Of a DNA stretch of 64,000 nucleotides, positions 24,521 through 35,847 are shown piece after piece. Below the pieces are notes generated by a model. The model worked only from the letters and a program-made list of their open reading frames with translations, did not search any database and was not told the DNA's origin. The position numbers were made by a program, and so were the translations under genes. Origin of the DNA: Callaeas wilsoni (lineage: Eukaryota > Chordata > Aves > Passeriformes > Callaeidae); NCBI GenBank assembly GCA_013398955.1, contig VWPU01000923.1, forward strand, positions 83,722-147,721, read 5' to 3'. Positions within the stretch are counted from its first letter, which is position 1, and each line of letters begins with the position of its first letter.

Positions 24521-25461
24521 CACTAAGTGCCACATTTTAGATGTGAGATGTGCAAAAAGAATTTTAGATAACCACGCTGGGATTTTAGCATCTCCATGCA
24601 CAAGCAAGAGTGCTGGGAATGTTGACTTGGGCTTCTCCCTCAGTGTCTTCCAGTGTAGAGCTGGATGCCAAAGGCTTCTCCTTGGTCCTGAAGGAGGTGG
24701 AGGCCGAGTTACAGTTTTCTGAGGGATTGCTGTAGGTGTCAGGTAGGGCTGCCTGTCTCAGTGGCATGGAGTATGGGCCACTGCTATGGAGATAACACTC
24801 TCATACTTACGGTATCTTTGGGAGAATTACACGGGAAAGACCTTCTACTCCATCTCCTGATGAAAGTGTGAGGTACTCAAGTTTGATTCCAAAATATCTT
24901 GGACCTGTCATGCTAACCGTAACTATGCTACAGCTATGGACCAAGACTAAAGTGAATGCTGTTACCTTGCTTCCTAATAGTAATTTCCTTCTCTTTTTGT
25001 CGCTGATCATTCTTTTCTTGGTCAGTGCCATGTGGCTGCTTCAAGGAATTTAGGGAATGCAAATGAAGGGGTGCTTGTTTGTTTGCCTCAGTATTACCTT
25101 GAGGCACTTCTCCTGTGCTAGGTGCCCATCACTGGAGCCTGCTCTTCACCCCTGGGTCTCATTTCCAGATATGCTTTCAGGCCCCAGGAGACATTTTGCA
25201 TAGTTTAAAAATTAGCACTCTGTCTGAAGGTGGGAGGGTTGCCAGCTAGTCAAGCAGCACTGAAGTCATCCCTTTTTCATTCTGCCTGGCTCGGTACTCC
25301 ACCTTCCAGGAGCAAATTATAGACTTTCATTTCCAATGTTTCCCCTATTCTTGTCTTATTGACCTGCACTTTCCATTGAATTTCATTCTTACTTGTGCAG
25401 CGCACTGTCCTGTGACAACAAGATACAGAACTTAACTCTTGTAGTGCTCTTTCTGTTTGGT

Positions 25462-25480
25462 TTTGTTTGTTTGTTTGTTT
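25462..25480 (+). repeat. (TTTG)n simple repeat
   Basis: Four perfect TTTG units and a final TTT, running into an A/T-only tract of alternating T and A blocks up to about 25,510. Confidence 0.85.
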
Positions 25481-26350
25481 AATTTTTTAAAATTTTTAAT
25501 TTAATCTTTAGGAACCAAATAGTTGGGTAGAAGGAAATAAGGAGGAGGAGGTAAACACAGGGCTGATGGGACACTGAGAAGGAAGATTAGCGAAAGCAGA
25601 GAGTCAGATTAGCAGCCAGCAGCCGGAAGTCAGCAGATGCGTGCATAGGCTGTTTACTTCACTGCTGTCCGGGTTGTGCGAAAGAATGAGGTCATGAGGT
25701 GCATCCTCTGGGCTCTTCACTACTTTTGCTTTGCTTGTGCCACCTCTAAGCTAGTTTAATCTCTGGAAGGGCTTTCTCTGTTGTCTCAGGGTCATTGCAA
25801 ACAGTAAGAGGGTGAGTAGGAGCCATTCAAGTCCCTACATTACATATTTAATCATTGTTCCCTCTAATGCAAGGCTTACAGCTATAGGCACACTTTCCAT
25901 TTAATGCCCTTGGGCCACAGGTAATCTTTCATCTTGCAAGTGACATTCTGGCATTTAAATTACAGCTCTCTGTCCTGCCTTGCAGACTGCAATGACTTTC
26001 TTGGCTTTAGAGTGTTTGCTGTCCAGATGGTTCCTGTCAAATAAGAAGCAGGTGGCATCACTGACATGTTGTTTGCCTATGAATTTCTTCAGAAAAACAG
26101 AGTATAATTTCAAAATGTTCTTAAGCTTGATGGTCTGTATTATTAAACTGTGTTTCAGTCCTAGGTAGTTTACTAATCTCTATGGGAGTTGGGAAGAGAG
26201 AGCCTTGAAAAAGTCTCTGTCTCTTGAAGACAACTATTTCTCATCTTCTTTCCCCCAAGAACTATCACAGCCCCGATAAGCTTAGCTCCCACCTCAAATA
26301 ATTGCCATTATTTCATCTCCTTTCGTTTAAATCTCTCTCCAGCATTCCCT

Positions 26351-26364
26351 CCACTAGATGGTAC
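26351..26364 (+). promoter_or_regulatory. Candidate CTCF-type motif
   Basis: CCACTAGATGGTAC differs from the CTCF core consensus CCASYAGRKGGCRS only at position 12 (T for C). It has the same orientation as the motifs at 11,475, 28,155 and 35,834. Confidence 0.3.
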
Positions 26365-27999
26365 TAGGGCAATGCATTTGTCTTCACAGACTTTCCCAGC
26401 CATAACCATAATAAGTGTCCCTGCATATAGAAGGAGAAAAGGGTCAGACTTCTTGGAGTGCAAGAAACTTCTGTTGAAGACCATTAAACTTTAGAGATGA
26501 CATGCTCAAAATTCAGCAAAGAAAACAGGTGGCCTGAACAAGTATAGCTTGTTTTGCCTCTATTCCAACAATCCTCAACTGCACATATCATGCTCACTTT
26601 TCCATGTTTTTGTTTTCATTCATCCTCTAAGGGCTTATATAATTCAGAATATTGATAAAGCAAACAAATAGTAAGCATTATGTTAAAATTAGATCATATC
26701 TCTATCTTTGGCCAAAAGTTACCATTTAACCAAAAAATAATTATTTTACCTGTCCTTACCAACACATGCATTATTTGCTGCTGTTCATGGCATCCAAAGC
26801 AAGGCAAACCTAACACCTACAGCTTGTGTGGCTGAATCCAGTATCTCGCTGGTGTCACTGGCAGCCAGCAGCCCAGTAAATGACAGTGCCTGTGCACTTC
26901 ACAATATTCATGTGTCTTACATGTTTTTAATATCAGGACTTTTCTACTTTTGAGACTTTTTTCAATTGGAAGGCTGAGCGAGAGTGCAAAGAGATGAGTG
27001 AATCTACACAATCACCGTTCCATCAGGATTTTTCTGTCCTGTGCTGAGCGTGGTACCTTATTCTATAGGCAATGGTTAAAATCAACGTCTATTTGGTTTG
27101 TAAGATCATGAGAGGAGGTGGATTACATTTTGCCATTTCTGCTCCAAGAAAAACAGAATTGCAATGAGGTTTGTACAACTTGTGCAGCAATAAAGGAGCA
27201 GGACTCCCAGGCTGTGCTGGAGACTCTGACAGCTCATCTGATGAACACAAAGCTGTTTGAAAGAAAAAAATGAAATCAACAACTAGCTGCTAGGGCATGC
27301 TGGTATGTCTCCCGGACTTCTAAATCCAAGAATCTCTGATTTTTTTTTTATGAAAAATTTTCAGCCTCTTTTCTCTGTGTGTGATTGGAGGATTTAAAGC
27401 ATTTTATATATACTTTCTTCTCATATCCCCTGGCTGTAAGATCTCCCTGACCTCTAAAAAACCATTAGAAGAAACAAAAGGAAAAGATAATGTACTTCTC
27501 ACATTATTAATTTCTCGTAAATCTAGGAGTTTTTGTTTGTTATTAGTGTTACAGTAATCTATGACATTCCTCAGGAAGCTTCAGGTTGACAGTATCCATC
27601 TCTGGCCAAGTGTGCGCAAGTAAAGAAAAAAAATGGGATTTTCATTGATCTTAGTATTTTAGTGTACACATTTCAGAATTCTATTAAGAAAAGTTACTTG
27701 AGGGAAGACATTTTGAGTTAGTTCTACCACCAGCATTAAAGCAAGATTAATTTTTCCTTTACTTCCCTTTTTCAAAACTGGTGCCATTTTCATGCATGTA
27801 AAGAGCTTTTCTGCATGCTAACAACTCTTTACTTTCTAATGAACCTATGACTGACAGAAAGTTGAGCTTTTCTTTCCTCCCACTAATACCACCATTGTAT
27901 GCGTCTTGTTAACCAGTATTGTGTATCAGTCACAAGCTGACTCCTTTGTGCCTTTGTGAAGTATCAATTTAGTCAGCATTATCTGCTGGGGAGACAATG

Positions 28000-28500
28000 C
28001 CGCCGGTAAACGTGAACGCAAAAATGCTGCGGCATTATGAGCCCTAAAAGCAGTGGTTCGGGAGCCGTGGAGGCCGGGAGGCGGCGAGGCTGCGGCCGGA
28101 GAGCGGCTGGCCAGCAGCAGCTGCCCGCTGCAGGGTCGGGGGAGCCGGCGGCAGCCAGCAGAGGACGGACGGGCTGCAGGGACAGCCCGGGGCGCAGGGG
28201 CGGCCGGTGCTCGGGCAGCCTCTGCGTGCTGCCTGCTGGCAGGGCTGCTTGGCTGGGAGAAAACCTCTGCCATCCAGATCGGCCTGCCAGCCTGCCTGGG
28301 GCTTGACTATGCTGATATCTGACCGGACCGACACATTCCCGGCGTCTATTTTGATTTTTGCCTGATCAGGCTTTCCCTGTAGTAAAGTGATTTCTCTGCA
28401 TTAACGAAACAACACCAAATGTTGCAGCTCAGCCGCTGGGCCCCGCGCTCCGCTGGGCGTCTGTGGCTCCGCATACCTGCAGATGCGATTTAGCTTCCCT
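28000..28500. promoter_or_regulatory. CpG island (orphan promoter candidate)
   Basis: GC content rises sharply against AT-rich flanks. I count about 38 CpG dinucleotides in 500 bp, far above the surrounding level. Unmethylated islands of this kind usually mark vertebrate promoters. The ORFs inside (28037-28306 +, 28053-28322 +, 28044-28334 - and 27926-28273 -) overlap in several frames, as expected of GC-rich DNA, and are rich in Arg, Gly and Ala with no domain, so I do not call a gene. A CTCF-like site lies at 28,155. The transcription direction is not apparent. A TATA-like site follows at 28,984 on the plus strand. Confidence 0.7.
28155..28168 (+). promoter_or_regulatory. Candidate CTCF-type motif within CpG island
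   Basis: CCAGCAGAGGACGG matches the CTCF core consensus CCASYAGRKGGCRS at 13 of 14 positions (A for G at position 11). Its position inside the CpG island makes it more plausible than the other matches in the window. Confidence 0.35.
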
Positions 28501-28689
28501 TTGGCCTCCAGGTAGTCTTTAAAGGGAAGGTTAGACCAACGCAGTCTCTCCTTTCATGTTTTCCTGCCTGGGCGATGGTCAGCAGAAACACTCAACCCCC
28601 AGTGCACTAGAGAGGGGGAGGGCAGTAGCTCTGTGGGGTTTCTGTGTCTTTGGATGAAATTGTCCCTTTGTTAGTCCAAAATAGCTCAA

Positions 28690-28960
28690 ATTGGGCAGCT
28701 TTCCAAGCATGCAGTGAAAGACTTCTGTTTGAGACAGTGCTTAGAGAAGGCTGAGGATGGAGGGCTGAAAAAGAGGTGCCTGACTGGCTGGGTTCCCACT
28801 GGAGTGATTAATGTAATGTTGCTGGGATTTTACTGCATTATTAATGAAGTGCCAGGGTGCCTGGAGCACTGGAAAAACATCGCTGAAAAATTATTACTAA
28901 AAATCTGAATTGGTGCATTGGGTAACCTTTCATATCACTTTTTTCTTCTTGACCGTAGAG
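28690..28960. promoter_or_regulatory. Candidate regulatory stretch beside CpG island
   Basis: A repeat-free stretch with GTGATTAATGTAATGTTG near 28,804 and GCATTATTAATGAAGTGCC near 28,833 contains several homeodomain ATTA cores in mixed-composition DNA, unlike simple AT-rich background. Its closeness to the CpG island supports a regulatory reading. No conservation data are available to me. Confidence 0.25.
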
Positions 28961-28983
28961 CCCTTATCATGCCAGAGGAAGCC

Positions 28984-28992
28984 TATAAATAA
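28984..28992 (+). promoter_or_regulatory. TATA-box-like site
   Basis: TATAAATAA is a full match to the TATA consensus. A more GC-rich stretch (CTGCGCAGGCTGCTGCTCCC) lies about 25-45 bases downstream, where initiation would be expected. It sits about 480 bp beyond the CpG island. No transcript or ORF of note starts directly after it, so this may be chance. Confidence 0.2.
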
Positions 28993-29470
28993 CAACCAGA
29001 GAGGGTAAGACTGCGCAGGCTGCTGCTCCCTCCACCTCCCCAAGTAGCGGTGGCCCCACTGGCAGTGGGCCGGGGGTGCCAGGAGCCCGTGGGAGCCGTG
29101 CCCGGGGGCTGTGCACGGGCTCAGGGATGCACTCAGCCCCTCTGCATGCTTGGCCAAAGCTTGGGGGCCCAGGGAGGTGATGCCTGTGGAGTTCTGCTTT
29201 GCAGAAGAGTATAGAGATCTGACAGGGAATAGCCTGTGCTGGTTGAGGGCTGTTGTTTGCATTGACGAAGCTTGTATCTAGGATGATCAGTGGGAAATAT
29301 CTCTACTTCTGCTCCCCCCCGGCTCCCCTCAGCTGTTATCTCCTTTTTCATTGGCTTGTCATGCATTTTTTTCTTTTATTTTCTTCTAAATTCTTAACTC
29401 TTCAGATCTATATTTTAGTCATCTCTAGAAGCACCTGCGGGCTTGTTTTGAGGAGGTGATTTTTGTTGCC

Positions 29471-29486
29471 TTTTTTTTTTTTTTTT
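29471..29486 (+). repeat. Poly(T) run, 16 bases
   Basis: Sixteen uninterrupted T, followed by AAAC. A ten-A run lies at 29,631-29,640. No retroposed element could be recognised between them. Confidence 0.95.
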
Positions 29487-29530
29487 AAACTGCTGTGCTT
29501 TAAACCAGTCTTGCCTGCCTAAAGCTTCCA

Positions 29531-29543
29531 GTTGCTAAGCGAC
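29531..29543 (+). promoter_or_regulatory. RFX X-box-like motif
   Basis: GTTGCTAAGCGAC fits the X-box rule RYYNYY-N(1)-RRNRAC exactly and forms an imperfect palindrome. A second half-site, GTTGCC, lies 41 bp downstream at 29,572-29,577. RFX factors bind such sites in promoters of cilia genes and of MHC class II genes. The surrounding DNA is GC-rich relative to the window. Binding is inferred from the motif alone. Confidence 0.35.
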
Positions 29544-29819
29544 TTTTCCCCTCCGCCCTTCCCGCAGCCCGGTTGCCATAGCGCTGCCAGCCTTGGCTAT
29601 CAAGTAGCAGAGAGCAGTCATTACTCAACGAAAAAAAAAACAACCAACCCCACCAAAATCCAGGGCTGCACGGGCCAATCAACATTTTCTTTCCTTTTTA
29701 ATTCATGTCGCCAGCCGGCGGGAGCATCCCTGTGAGCATCACAGCCGCGGTTGGCCGCTGTGTTATTTTCCTGCGGAAGTTTTTGATTCAGTCTCTGCAT
29801 TAAACAGGACGGACTGCAG

Positions 29820-29847
29820 TGCTGACTCACGGACACCTGTGACGTTG
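29820..29847 (+). promoter_or_regulatory. MAF/AP-1 site next to CRE-like half-site
   Basis: TGCTGACTCA at 29,820-29,829 is a MAF recognition half-element that includes the AP-1 core TGACTCA. TGACGTTG at 29,840-29,847 is a CRE-like half-site 10 bp further on. Two bZIP-type sites this close, 300 bp downstream of an X-box and just before an ATG in good context, make this look like a proximal promoter, though each site alone is common. Confidence 0.3.
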
Positions 29848-29850
29848 GTC

Positions 29851-29976
29851 ATGGCAGCAACAGATCCTGGAGGATGTACTTGCCGAGAAGCTGGTTTGCG
29901 TACCTGTGCGACTGGTGTCGCCCCCTCCGTGACTCTAATTCACCCCAGCGCAAGCAGGTGCTCTGCAGCTCTGTGA
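29851..29976 (+). CDS. Hypothetical small ORF downstream of promoter-like cluster
   Basis: An ATG in good initiation context (G at -3, G at +4) opens 41 codons, starting MAATDPGGCTCREAG, and ends at TGA 29,974-29,976. The frame is in fact open for 122 codons back to a TAG at 29,605, so the ATG is not forced by an upstream stop. A possible splice donor (AAGCAG followed by GTGC) lies at 29,958, so it could also be read as a first coding exon. No homologue or domain is recognised. The frame is cysteine- and threonine-rich. It lies just after bZIP-type sites. Chance is the main alternative. Confidence 0.15.
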   Translation: MAATDPGGCTCREAGLRTCATGVAPSVTLIHPSASRCSAAL

Positions 29977-31189
29977 ATCACAGCGCCGTTCCTTAGAAAC
30001 CAGGTGATACGGGTAGAGCTTTTATCTTGTGACATTTTTTAGTAATAAGAACATCACAGGTACATGAAATATGTGGCGGGATACCATCAAATACTAGAAG
30101 GATGCACACTGGTTAAAAATTAGCTTTTCTTTTCAAATCTGCTTTTATATAAAAACAGAAGTGTGCAGAATTAAAATACCTGCTAATAAAGAATTTGGTG
30201 GTATAGAATTGCCCGTGTGAGAATGTAAATCACATGAGCTACATTTGAATCGATAGTAGGGGGAAAGAGTCTTTCCCACCAGTAAGTGTTGCAAGCGGTG
30301 GTTGAGTTGGACTTGGAATAGTTTCAGTTGTTCTGCGACTCTACTGTCCATTAATCACAGCACTATCCTCCACCTCAGGCTGTCAGTGTAAAGCCTCTCT
30401 TAACATCCAGGGAACTTTCTTCCCACGTTCTGTAGCCGGTGAGTTATTGTGATAATAAATGCAGCAAGGAGCTAGACTCCATGTCCTTACATGCCCTTCC
30501 ATTTATCCAATCCAGCATCTGCCTATTTGAACAAGTGCATCAGATACAGGCAGCGTGCCAGCTATTAAAATGTTAAACCTACTGCCACGGAGCTGCATTG
30601 TACATTTTGTTTTTCCCTTGTCCTTGAACAGGACTCACTCCTGGACTAATAGGAGTGTGCTTAATGGTTCCTTGTCTTAAATTCCCTATTTACTCAACTA
30701 TCTTTTCCCTGATTTGGTACTTTGTATTCCTTTCTCTTCATGCTATTCATGGGAACACAAAATGCATTCTGCAAGGAAAGTTATTTAAGAAACAACCTTT
30801 GCCAACTGTATGGAAAACTGATTTCAAAATCCATTTCTGATTCTGATGAAGCATGCAAATCAAATATTTTGAGGGGTGGGAAAAGGATTATTTTAAAAGG
30901 TCCTTTTTTAAAATCGAGATGCTTTTGTTCTTTTCAGGAGCTGACATGACATACCTTCAGCTGGGGGGCCTTGCTGCTGTGGTCAGATACAGCTTAGGTT
31001 TCAATAAAATCACACTTTTTTGCTGATAAAAAGATGGTTCTCAGCTTTGTTTTCTGTTGTTCTAAGAGAACTCAGAACTTGAGAATGGCTATGTTCAATA
31101 AATTAGGAATTGAAGATCTACCACAGACCACAGACCTTTTTTGTCCTGGAAATATTGATTTAAGGGAAAGTATTGTCAGATTTATTATG

Positions 31190-31580
31190 TGAAGATGCTT
31201 GCATAATCACGGAACTTTGGTGATGAACCTTATTCTCAATTAGATTGCTTTAGCTCTAGGCTTCGTTTCATCCAGAAGAGAAATTACTGGAATAAAGGTT
31301 AAATATCCAAATCAGAAATATTATTGCCTGTATTCCTTTATGTTTGAAATGGTAATAAAACAAATTGAACATTAACCTAGCAGGACCAAGGCATCTCTAT
31401 TTGCATGGTTTTGACATCTAAATTGGGCAATAACTTCTCCATGTTGAAATTATGCAATGGTTGTTAGTCAGTCTTTCATTTCCTCAAGCATTTGTGCACA
31501 GATTACATCCGCATATTATATTTTATTATGAGTCATTAAAATGCTAATCAACAAAAGTATACTACCACAGTTCCAGGAGA
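31190..31580. promoter_or_regulatory. Candidate regulatory stretch with POU octamer
   Basis: A perfect octamer ATTTGCAT lies at 31,399-31,406 and an AP-1 core TGAGTCA at 31,529-31,535 next to ATTAAAATGCTAATC. Other homeodomain cores are CAATTAGATTG near 31,237 and AAATTACTGG near 31,281. The interval is free of recognised repeats. This combination is typical of developmental enhancers, but the call is inferential. Confidence 0.27.
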
Positions 31581-31689
31581 GATCTACATTGTTGAATGGG
31601 TCTCCATTTTGATACCTTTCTCATAGCAAACACAACACAGCCACTGAAATCCACACCAGCAGCTTGCTTTTGAAGTCTACAATGTTCGC

Positions 31690-32040
31690 TTTGTGCACCG
31701 CCAGTCTCTCTGTACCTGTTTGTGCTTCTGATTTCTTCCTGGTTTTCTAACCTTCTCTCCCTACACCCACCAACCTGTTCTCAAGGTAAAATCACTGTGT
31801 CATAGTTAAGGTGTTTCCATGAAGCTGCCTCCTCTGCTGTCTGATTCCTGTACTTCACCTGCCTGTCGCACTCCCCCAGCTTTTTTCTCTGCTCACATAA
31901 AACCTTTGATTTCTGCTTTTCCTCTGTCAGTTCCAGATTTGTTTTTCTTGTTCTGATATCTTTTCTTTCTATCTGACTCTTCTCTCTGATCCCTTACTGC
32001 TTTGTCTTCACTACAAAGTACCTCCACACCTCTTGTTTTT
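31690..32040 (+). other. Pyrimidine-rich strand tract
   Basis: For about 350 bases the plus strand is strongly biased to C and T, with many CTT, TCT and CCT words and few purine runs longer than four. No repeat unit is evident, so it is not a simple microsatellite. A pyrimidine-rich intronic or transcribed-strand skew, or an old degraded tract, could explain it. Confidence 0.55.
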
Positions 32041-32317
32041 CAAGAATTGGTTTCACCATCCATAAATTCTGAAAGTCAAGATATCAATTTGACCAAATAG
32101 TACATTGTCCTTAGAGTTATCAGACAGGACATTTACTTTCTCCCTTCAAACTTTTAGTAATGGTAACTTTACATCAGCAGAGTTTCTACCTGGCTGAATC
32201 TTTGTTAGTCTGATACTAGAATTACATTCTGGAAAACTGCTATTTATCACTGGATCTGTGCTTATTGTGTTCCACTCTTTTCTACCATTGCCCATACTTA
32301 GACATTATGTGGATGAT

Positions 32318-32592
32318 AGCCTTAAGATGAAGGAGAGTAGGTTTAGATTAGGTATTAGGAAGAAATTCTTTTTATAAGGGCAGTGAGACACTGGAACAAG
32401 TTGCCCAGAGAGGTTATGGACTCCCCATCCCTGGCAGTGTTCATGGCCAGGCCGGATGGTGCTCTGAGTAACCTGATCTTATGACAGTTGTCCCTGCCTA
32501 TGGCAAGGGGGTTGGAACTAGATGGTGTTTAAGGCCCCTTCCAACTTAAACCATTCTGTGATTCTACGATTCTAGGATTCTATAATTCCATT
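32318..32592 (+). mobile_element. CR1 LINE 3' fragment
   Basis: The order GGTTTAGATTAGGTATTAGG, then GAGACACTGGAACAAGTTGC, then CCCCATCCCTGGCAGTGTTC and GGGGGTTGGAACTAGATGGT is the CR1 3' end. It terminates in ATTCTGTGATTCTACGATTC and further decayed copies of the terminal 8-mer at 32,551-32,590. Only the last few ORF2 codons plus the tail are present. A copy of the same general type is at 2,752. Confidence 0.96.
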
Positions 32593-35500
32593 ATTTATTT
32601 TTTTAAACATACTACCCAGATTATTTCTTTAAAAAACATTCATATCTCTCTGATAAGTAAAAATTACTCTGTCTTTCTACTTCTCAAACATTTAAATTAA
32701 AATCTAAAATTTTAATGCAAATATTCAAAGATATTTTCCCTTGCTTAGGATAAGTTAGTGGGAAGGAATGTCCAGTTTTAATTCACAGTGCAGTCTACCT
32801 CATTCAGAGACAATGCTATATTGGCAGGAGTAATTCCTGTCTTTTAGCCCTACCAGAGCAATTATGTCCCTTTCCCTTGGACTTTGTATCAATTCACTTC
32901 TTTGTGTCACTGGCTTATTTCCCTGTATTCCTGGAGCCTGGGACTGTTGGACCTGTATTTGTCTACTTCTCTGTGCTTTTATTTGGACATGGAATTATAT
33001 GAGCTTAGGTCATGACTTCAAGAAGCCTCGGGTTTATCTGACCACGCACAGTAAAAGCAAGCAAAGGTAAGAGTCATGAGAAATAAGAAAGTTGGCCTGA
33101 GTAAAAGAATTACTCTTACTCTCACCTGATAACAGAGTCATAACAGGGATTAGCTGAATCTGGGACTGTCATGACTTAGTTTAGATAGTTGTGACTGAAG
33201 AAGGTTGAGGCATTCTGGCTGCTTTCAAAATAAATATGTGGATCATCTGCTCTCATTGGCTCCCACTCCAGTTGGCTTACTTGAGTTTTTTTAAAGTAGC
33301 ATGTCTGTTTGTTGTGCACCTGGTGCAATTCTATTTTTGGGCTACTATGAGGCATTTTATCAAGTACATAAATCATGTTGAGTACTGCAGTATTTTGAGC
33401 ATGTGTATGTGCATGTAATTCTAACACATAGCCTCAAAGAAAAACCTTTGTCAGAATTACAGATCGCTAGATATTCATTATTCACCATTGTTTGTATTTC
33501 TGTCCAAAACATTTTATTATCTTTTTAGTCTGATAGCAGTTTTCTAGACCACTGTGCAAGCTTTCATGTTATGTAGCAGTTAATCTCACCAAAAAAAAAG
33601 AACAACAGGTTCTTTGTCTACCCAAATTCACACTGTTTGCTGTTCGATCTAATCAAAGAAAAATAAGCACCATTCATTTTTATACTACTATTTTTTCCTT
33701 CCAGTGTGCTCTCCAAATACTAACACAGTTCATATATACCAGTGGAAAGTGAAAAAGAGAACACATGCAGAAGAGGTTAAATTTCAGTCCAAAACAACTT
33801 GTGATAGGAAATAATAATCTCCTCTAAGAGTAAATAGGAGAAACTCTAGCATCTGCTATGGATATTTTGAAGGTCTGGCTGCCATGCATGAATGCTCAGA
33901 TGTTGCTGTGATGGAGACCTTCAGAAATGAGTGGTTAGATAAAAATCAAGGTCTATATCCTTTGCTTTTTTATTATAGTTTGGTTTAAGCTTTGTCTATA
34001 TGGGTTTTTTTTCTCAAGTAACAAACATGTAATGAGGTTCCACTTAAAATGATGGTGACTTTAGGTAAGAAGTTTTCTGAGAGCATTATGGGATGAACTT
34101 TCTAATGAAAAGTGCATGTTTAGATCCATCAGTATCTGTTTTCAATCCCTTACTTCCATGCCTTTCAATTGTAGTTACCTAAGTAGAATTCTAATTCTTT
34201 CTTCTGTCTACAGAGAATAAAATGTAATCGCTCATGGCTTCAGAGATAAATGTGGTTTTGTTGCTGTTGCCATGTTTTCATCTCTTGTATAATTCTTTTA
34301 TTTTCTTCTCTTTTTGTTTGTTTTTTTTAGCCTAATTCCCTATTCTCTTGTAGATTTGTACTTCAGATTTTAGCCAGAGGCATAAAGTGCTTCTCAGAAA
34401 GTCTCTTGAAACTCCTCAGTCCATTCCATGAAATCAGCATGAATGTTCTTCTCTCATGGGACTCCTAGAATAGATAAAAGCTTGCAAGGGCATCTACAAA
34501 GTGAAAAACCACAAGAGGGAAAAATACAATCAAGTTGACTACAACTCAGCCTGCCTTTTTACTGTGGGTGAGAAAGACCATCCTTTTATCACAGAATCAA
34601 GGCCACAGTCCAGTTTTCACTGAAGACAGTGGAATGTTTTCCCTGAACTTGGCTCAGAGCTGCATCAGTACCCAGCACTCTTCTGCAGTACTCGGCATTG
34701 AAGCAAGCACTTATGTACAGTCAGGCCATGGCAATACCCCAAATCACTGTTTCCTCCCCAGACCGGGCAACTCTCTGGCAATGTTTTATGCTCGTATGAT
34801 TCTTTAGGGCTTTTATTACTTTATCGAAGCTTTAAGACTACAAGTTATATTTTTTGGGATGCCATACGCACCATGCAGCCTAACTCTCGGTAAAAATCAT
34901 TTGGACTTTCAAGTCAGGTTGATACAGAAGGGGAGAACTTACACGGTTTTGAGGTATGATTTACAAGTAGCATTATTTCTCTTTCTTTTCAGTCTCTCTG
35001 TGGTTCCAAGTCACAGTACGGCCATCTTGTACAGCTCCCTTAGGGCAAGATGAACCTCAAATTAATTTAATTTGGCCTTTTAGGATCTATCTTGCTCTGT
35101 GGGAACCACCATTTGCACAAGAAATACCAAACATCAGCCACTTACTGTTAATACAGGAAGCAGAACCAAAATTTATTGTCGTTCTTAAATAAAATTTATC
35201 TGCATCATTTACAAGCCTTTAAATGTGACCTTTCATAAATAGATAATAAACTTTTCATATCCCTGAACATAGTGTCGTTAGGCCATGATGTACAGAGGCA
35301 ATCAAGCTTCTGACTCTAAGTTAGGTTTTGGTAGAACTTCAGGTACTTCAGCATCAACTGTGAGCCTTTGAGGATCTACTCCCAGAGAGTATGGAATACA
35401 CAAAAGCATTCCAGAACCATATACCTTTTAATACCACTGTTCCCCTCCGCTTGCCCTGGAAAACCTTGCAAAGAGCCTTGGTTGCTTTGTTCACACATCA

Positions 35501-35833
35501 CCCTGACCTGGGCAGGAAGGATTCTTTGTTGCGCTCACTTCAGGAGTGCCTGAGGTGCAGGTGATGATGGGATGTTAGGGAAGGTGCATGTAAGTCCTCC
35601 GTCTGCAATAAGTTCTACAAGGTGCCTGGGCAGTGACTAAAGACATCTTGGAACAATAGTTCAAAGACTTGGATAACAGAAATCTCAGGAAGGGAATTTC
35701 TGTGTGGGGAAAGTTCATGCCATCTCATTTTTGCTGCTTTACTGAAATACTTCAATGACAATGCAGATTCTTAACGTTTCCCATAATGGTATCTCCAGAA
35801 AGGAATTCATATCTCAATAGGGCAAAAGAGACA

Positions 35834-35847
35834 CCTCTAGAGGGCTG
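35834..35847 (+). promoter_or_regulatory. Candidate CTCF-type motif
   Basis: CCTCTAGAGGGCTG agrees with the CTCF core consensus CCASYAGRKGGCRS at 12 of 14 positions (T at positions 3 and 13). It keeps the AGRGGGC centre. Confidence 0.25.

Larger units (their letters stand above)
24521..27999. other. Unique sequence, no recognised gene
   Basis: AT-rich unique DNA with a TTTG repeat at 25,462 followed by a run of A/T stretches, and a CTCF-like motif at 26,351. Frames are at most 75 codons and none is recognisable. Confidence 0.5.
28501..32317. other. Promoter-like region followed by unique DNA, no confirmed gene
   Basis: The first 1.5 kb is GC-moderate and carries the candidate regulatory stretch at 28,690, the TATA-like site at 28,984 and the X-box/MARE cluster at 29,531-29,847, all listed separately. 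From 30,010 on it is AT-rich unique sequence with an octamer-bearing stretch at 31,190-31,580 and a pyrimidine-rich strand at 31,690-32,040. I recognise no exon with certainty. Confidence 0.5.
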
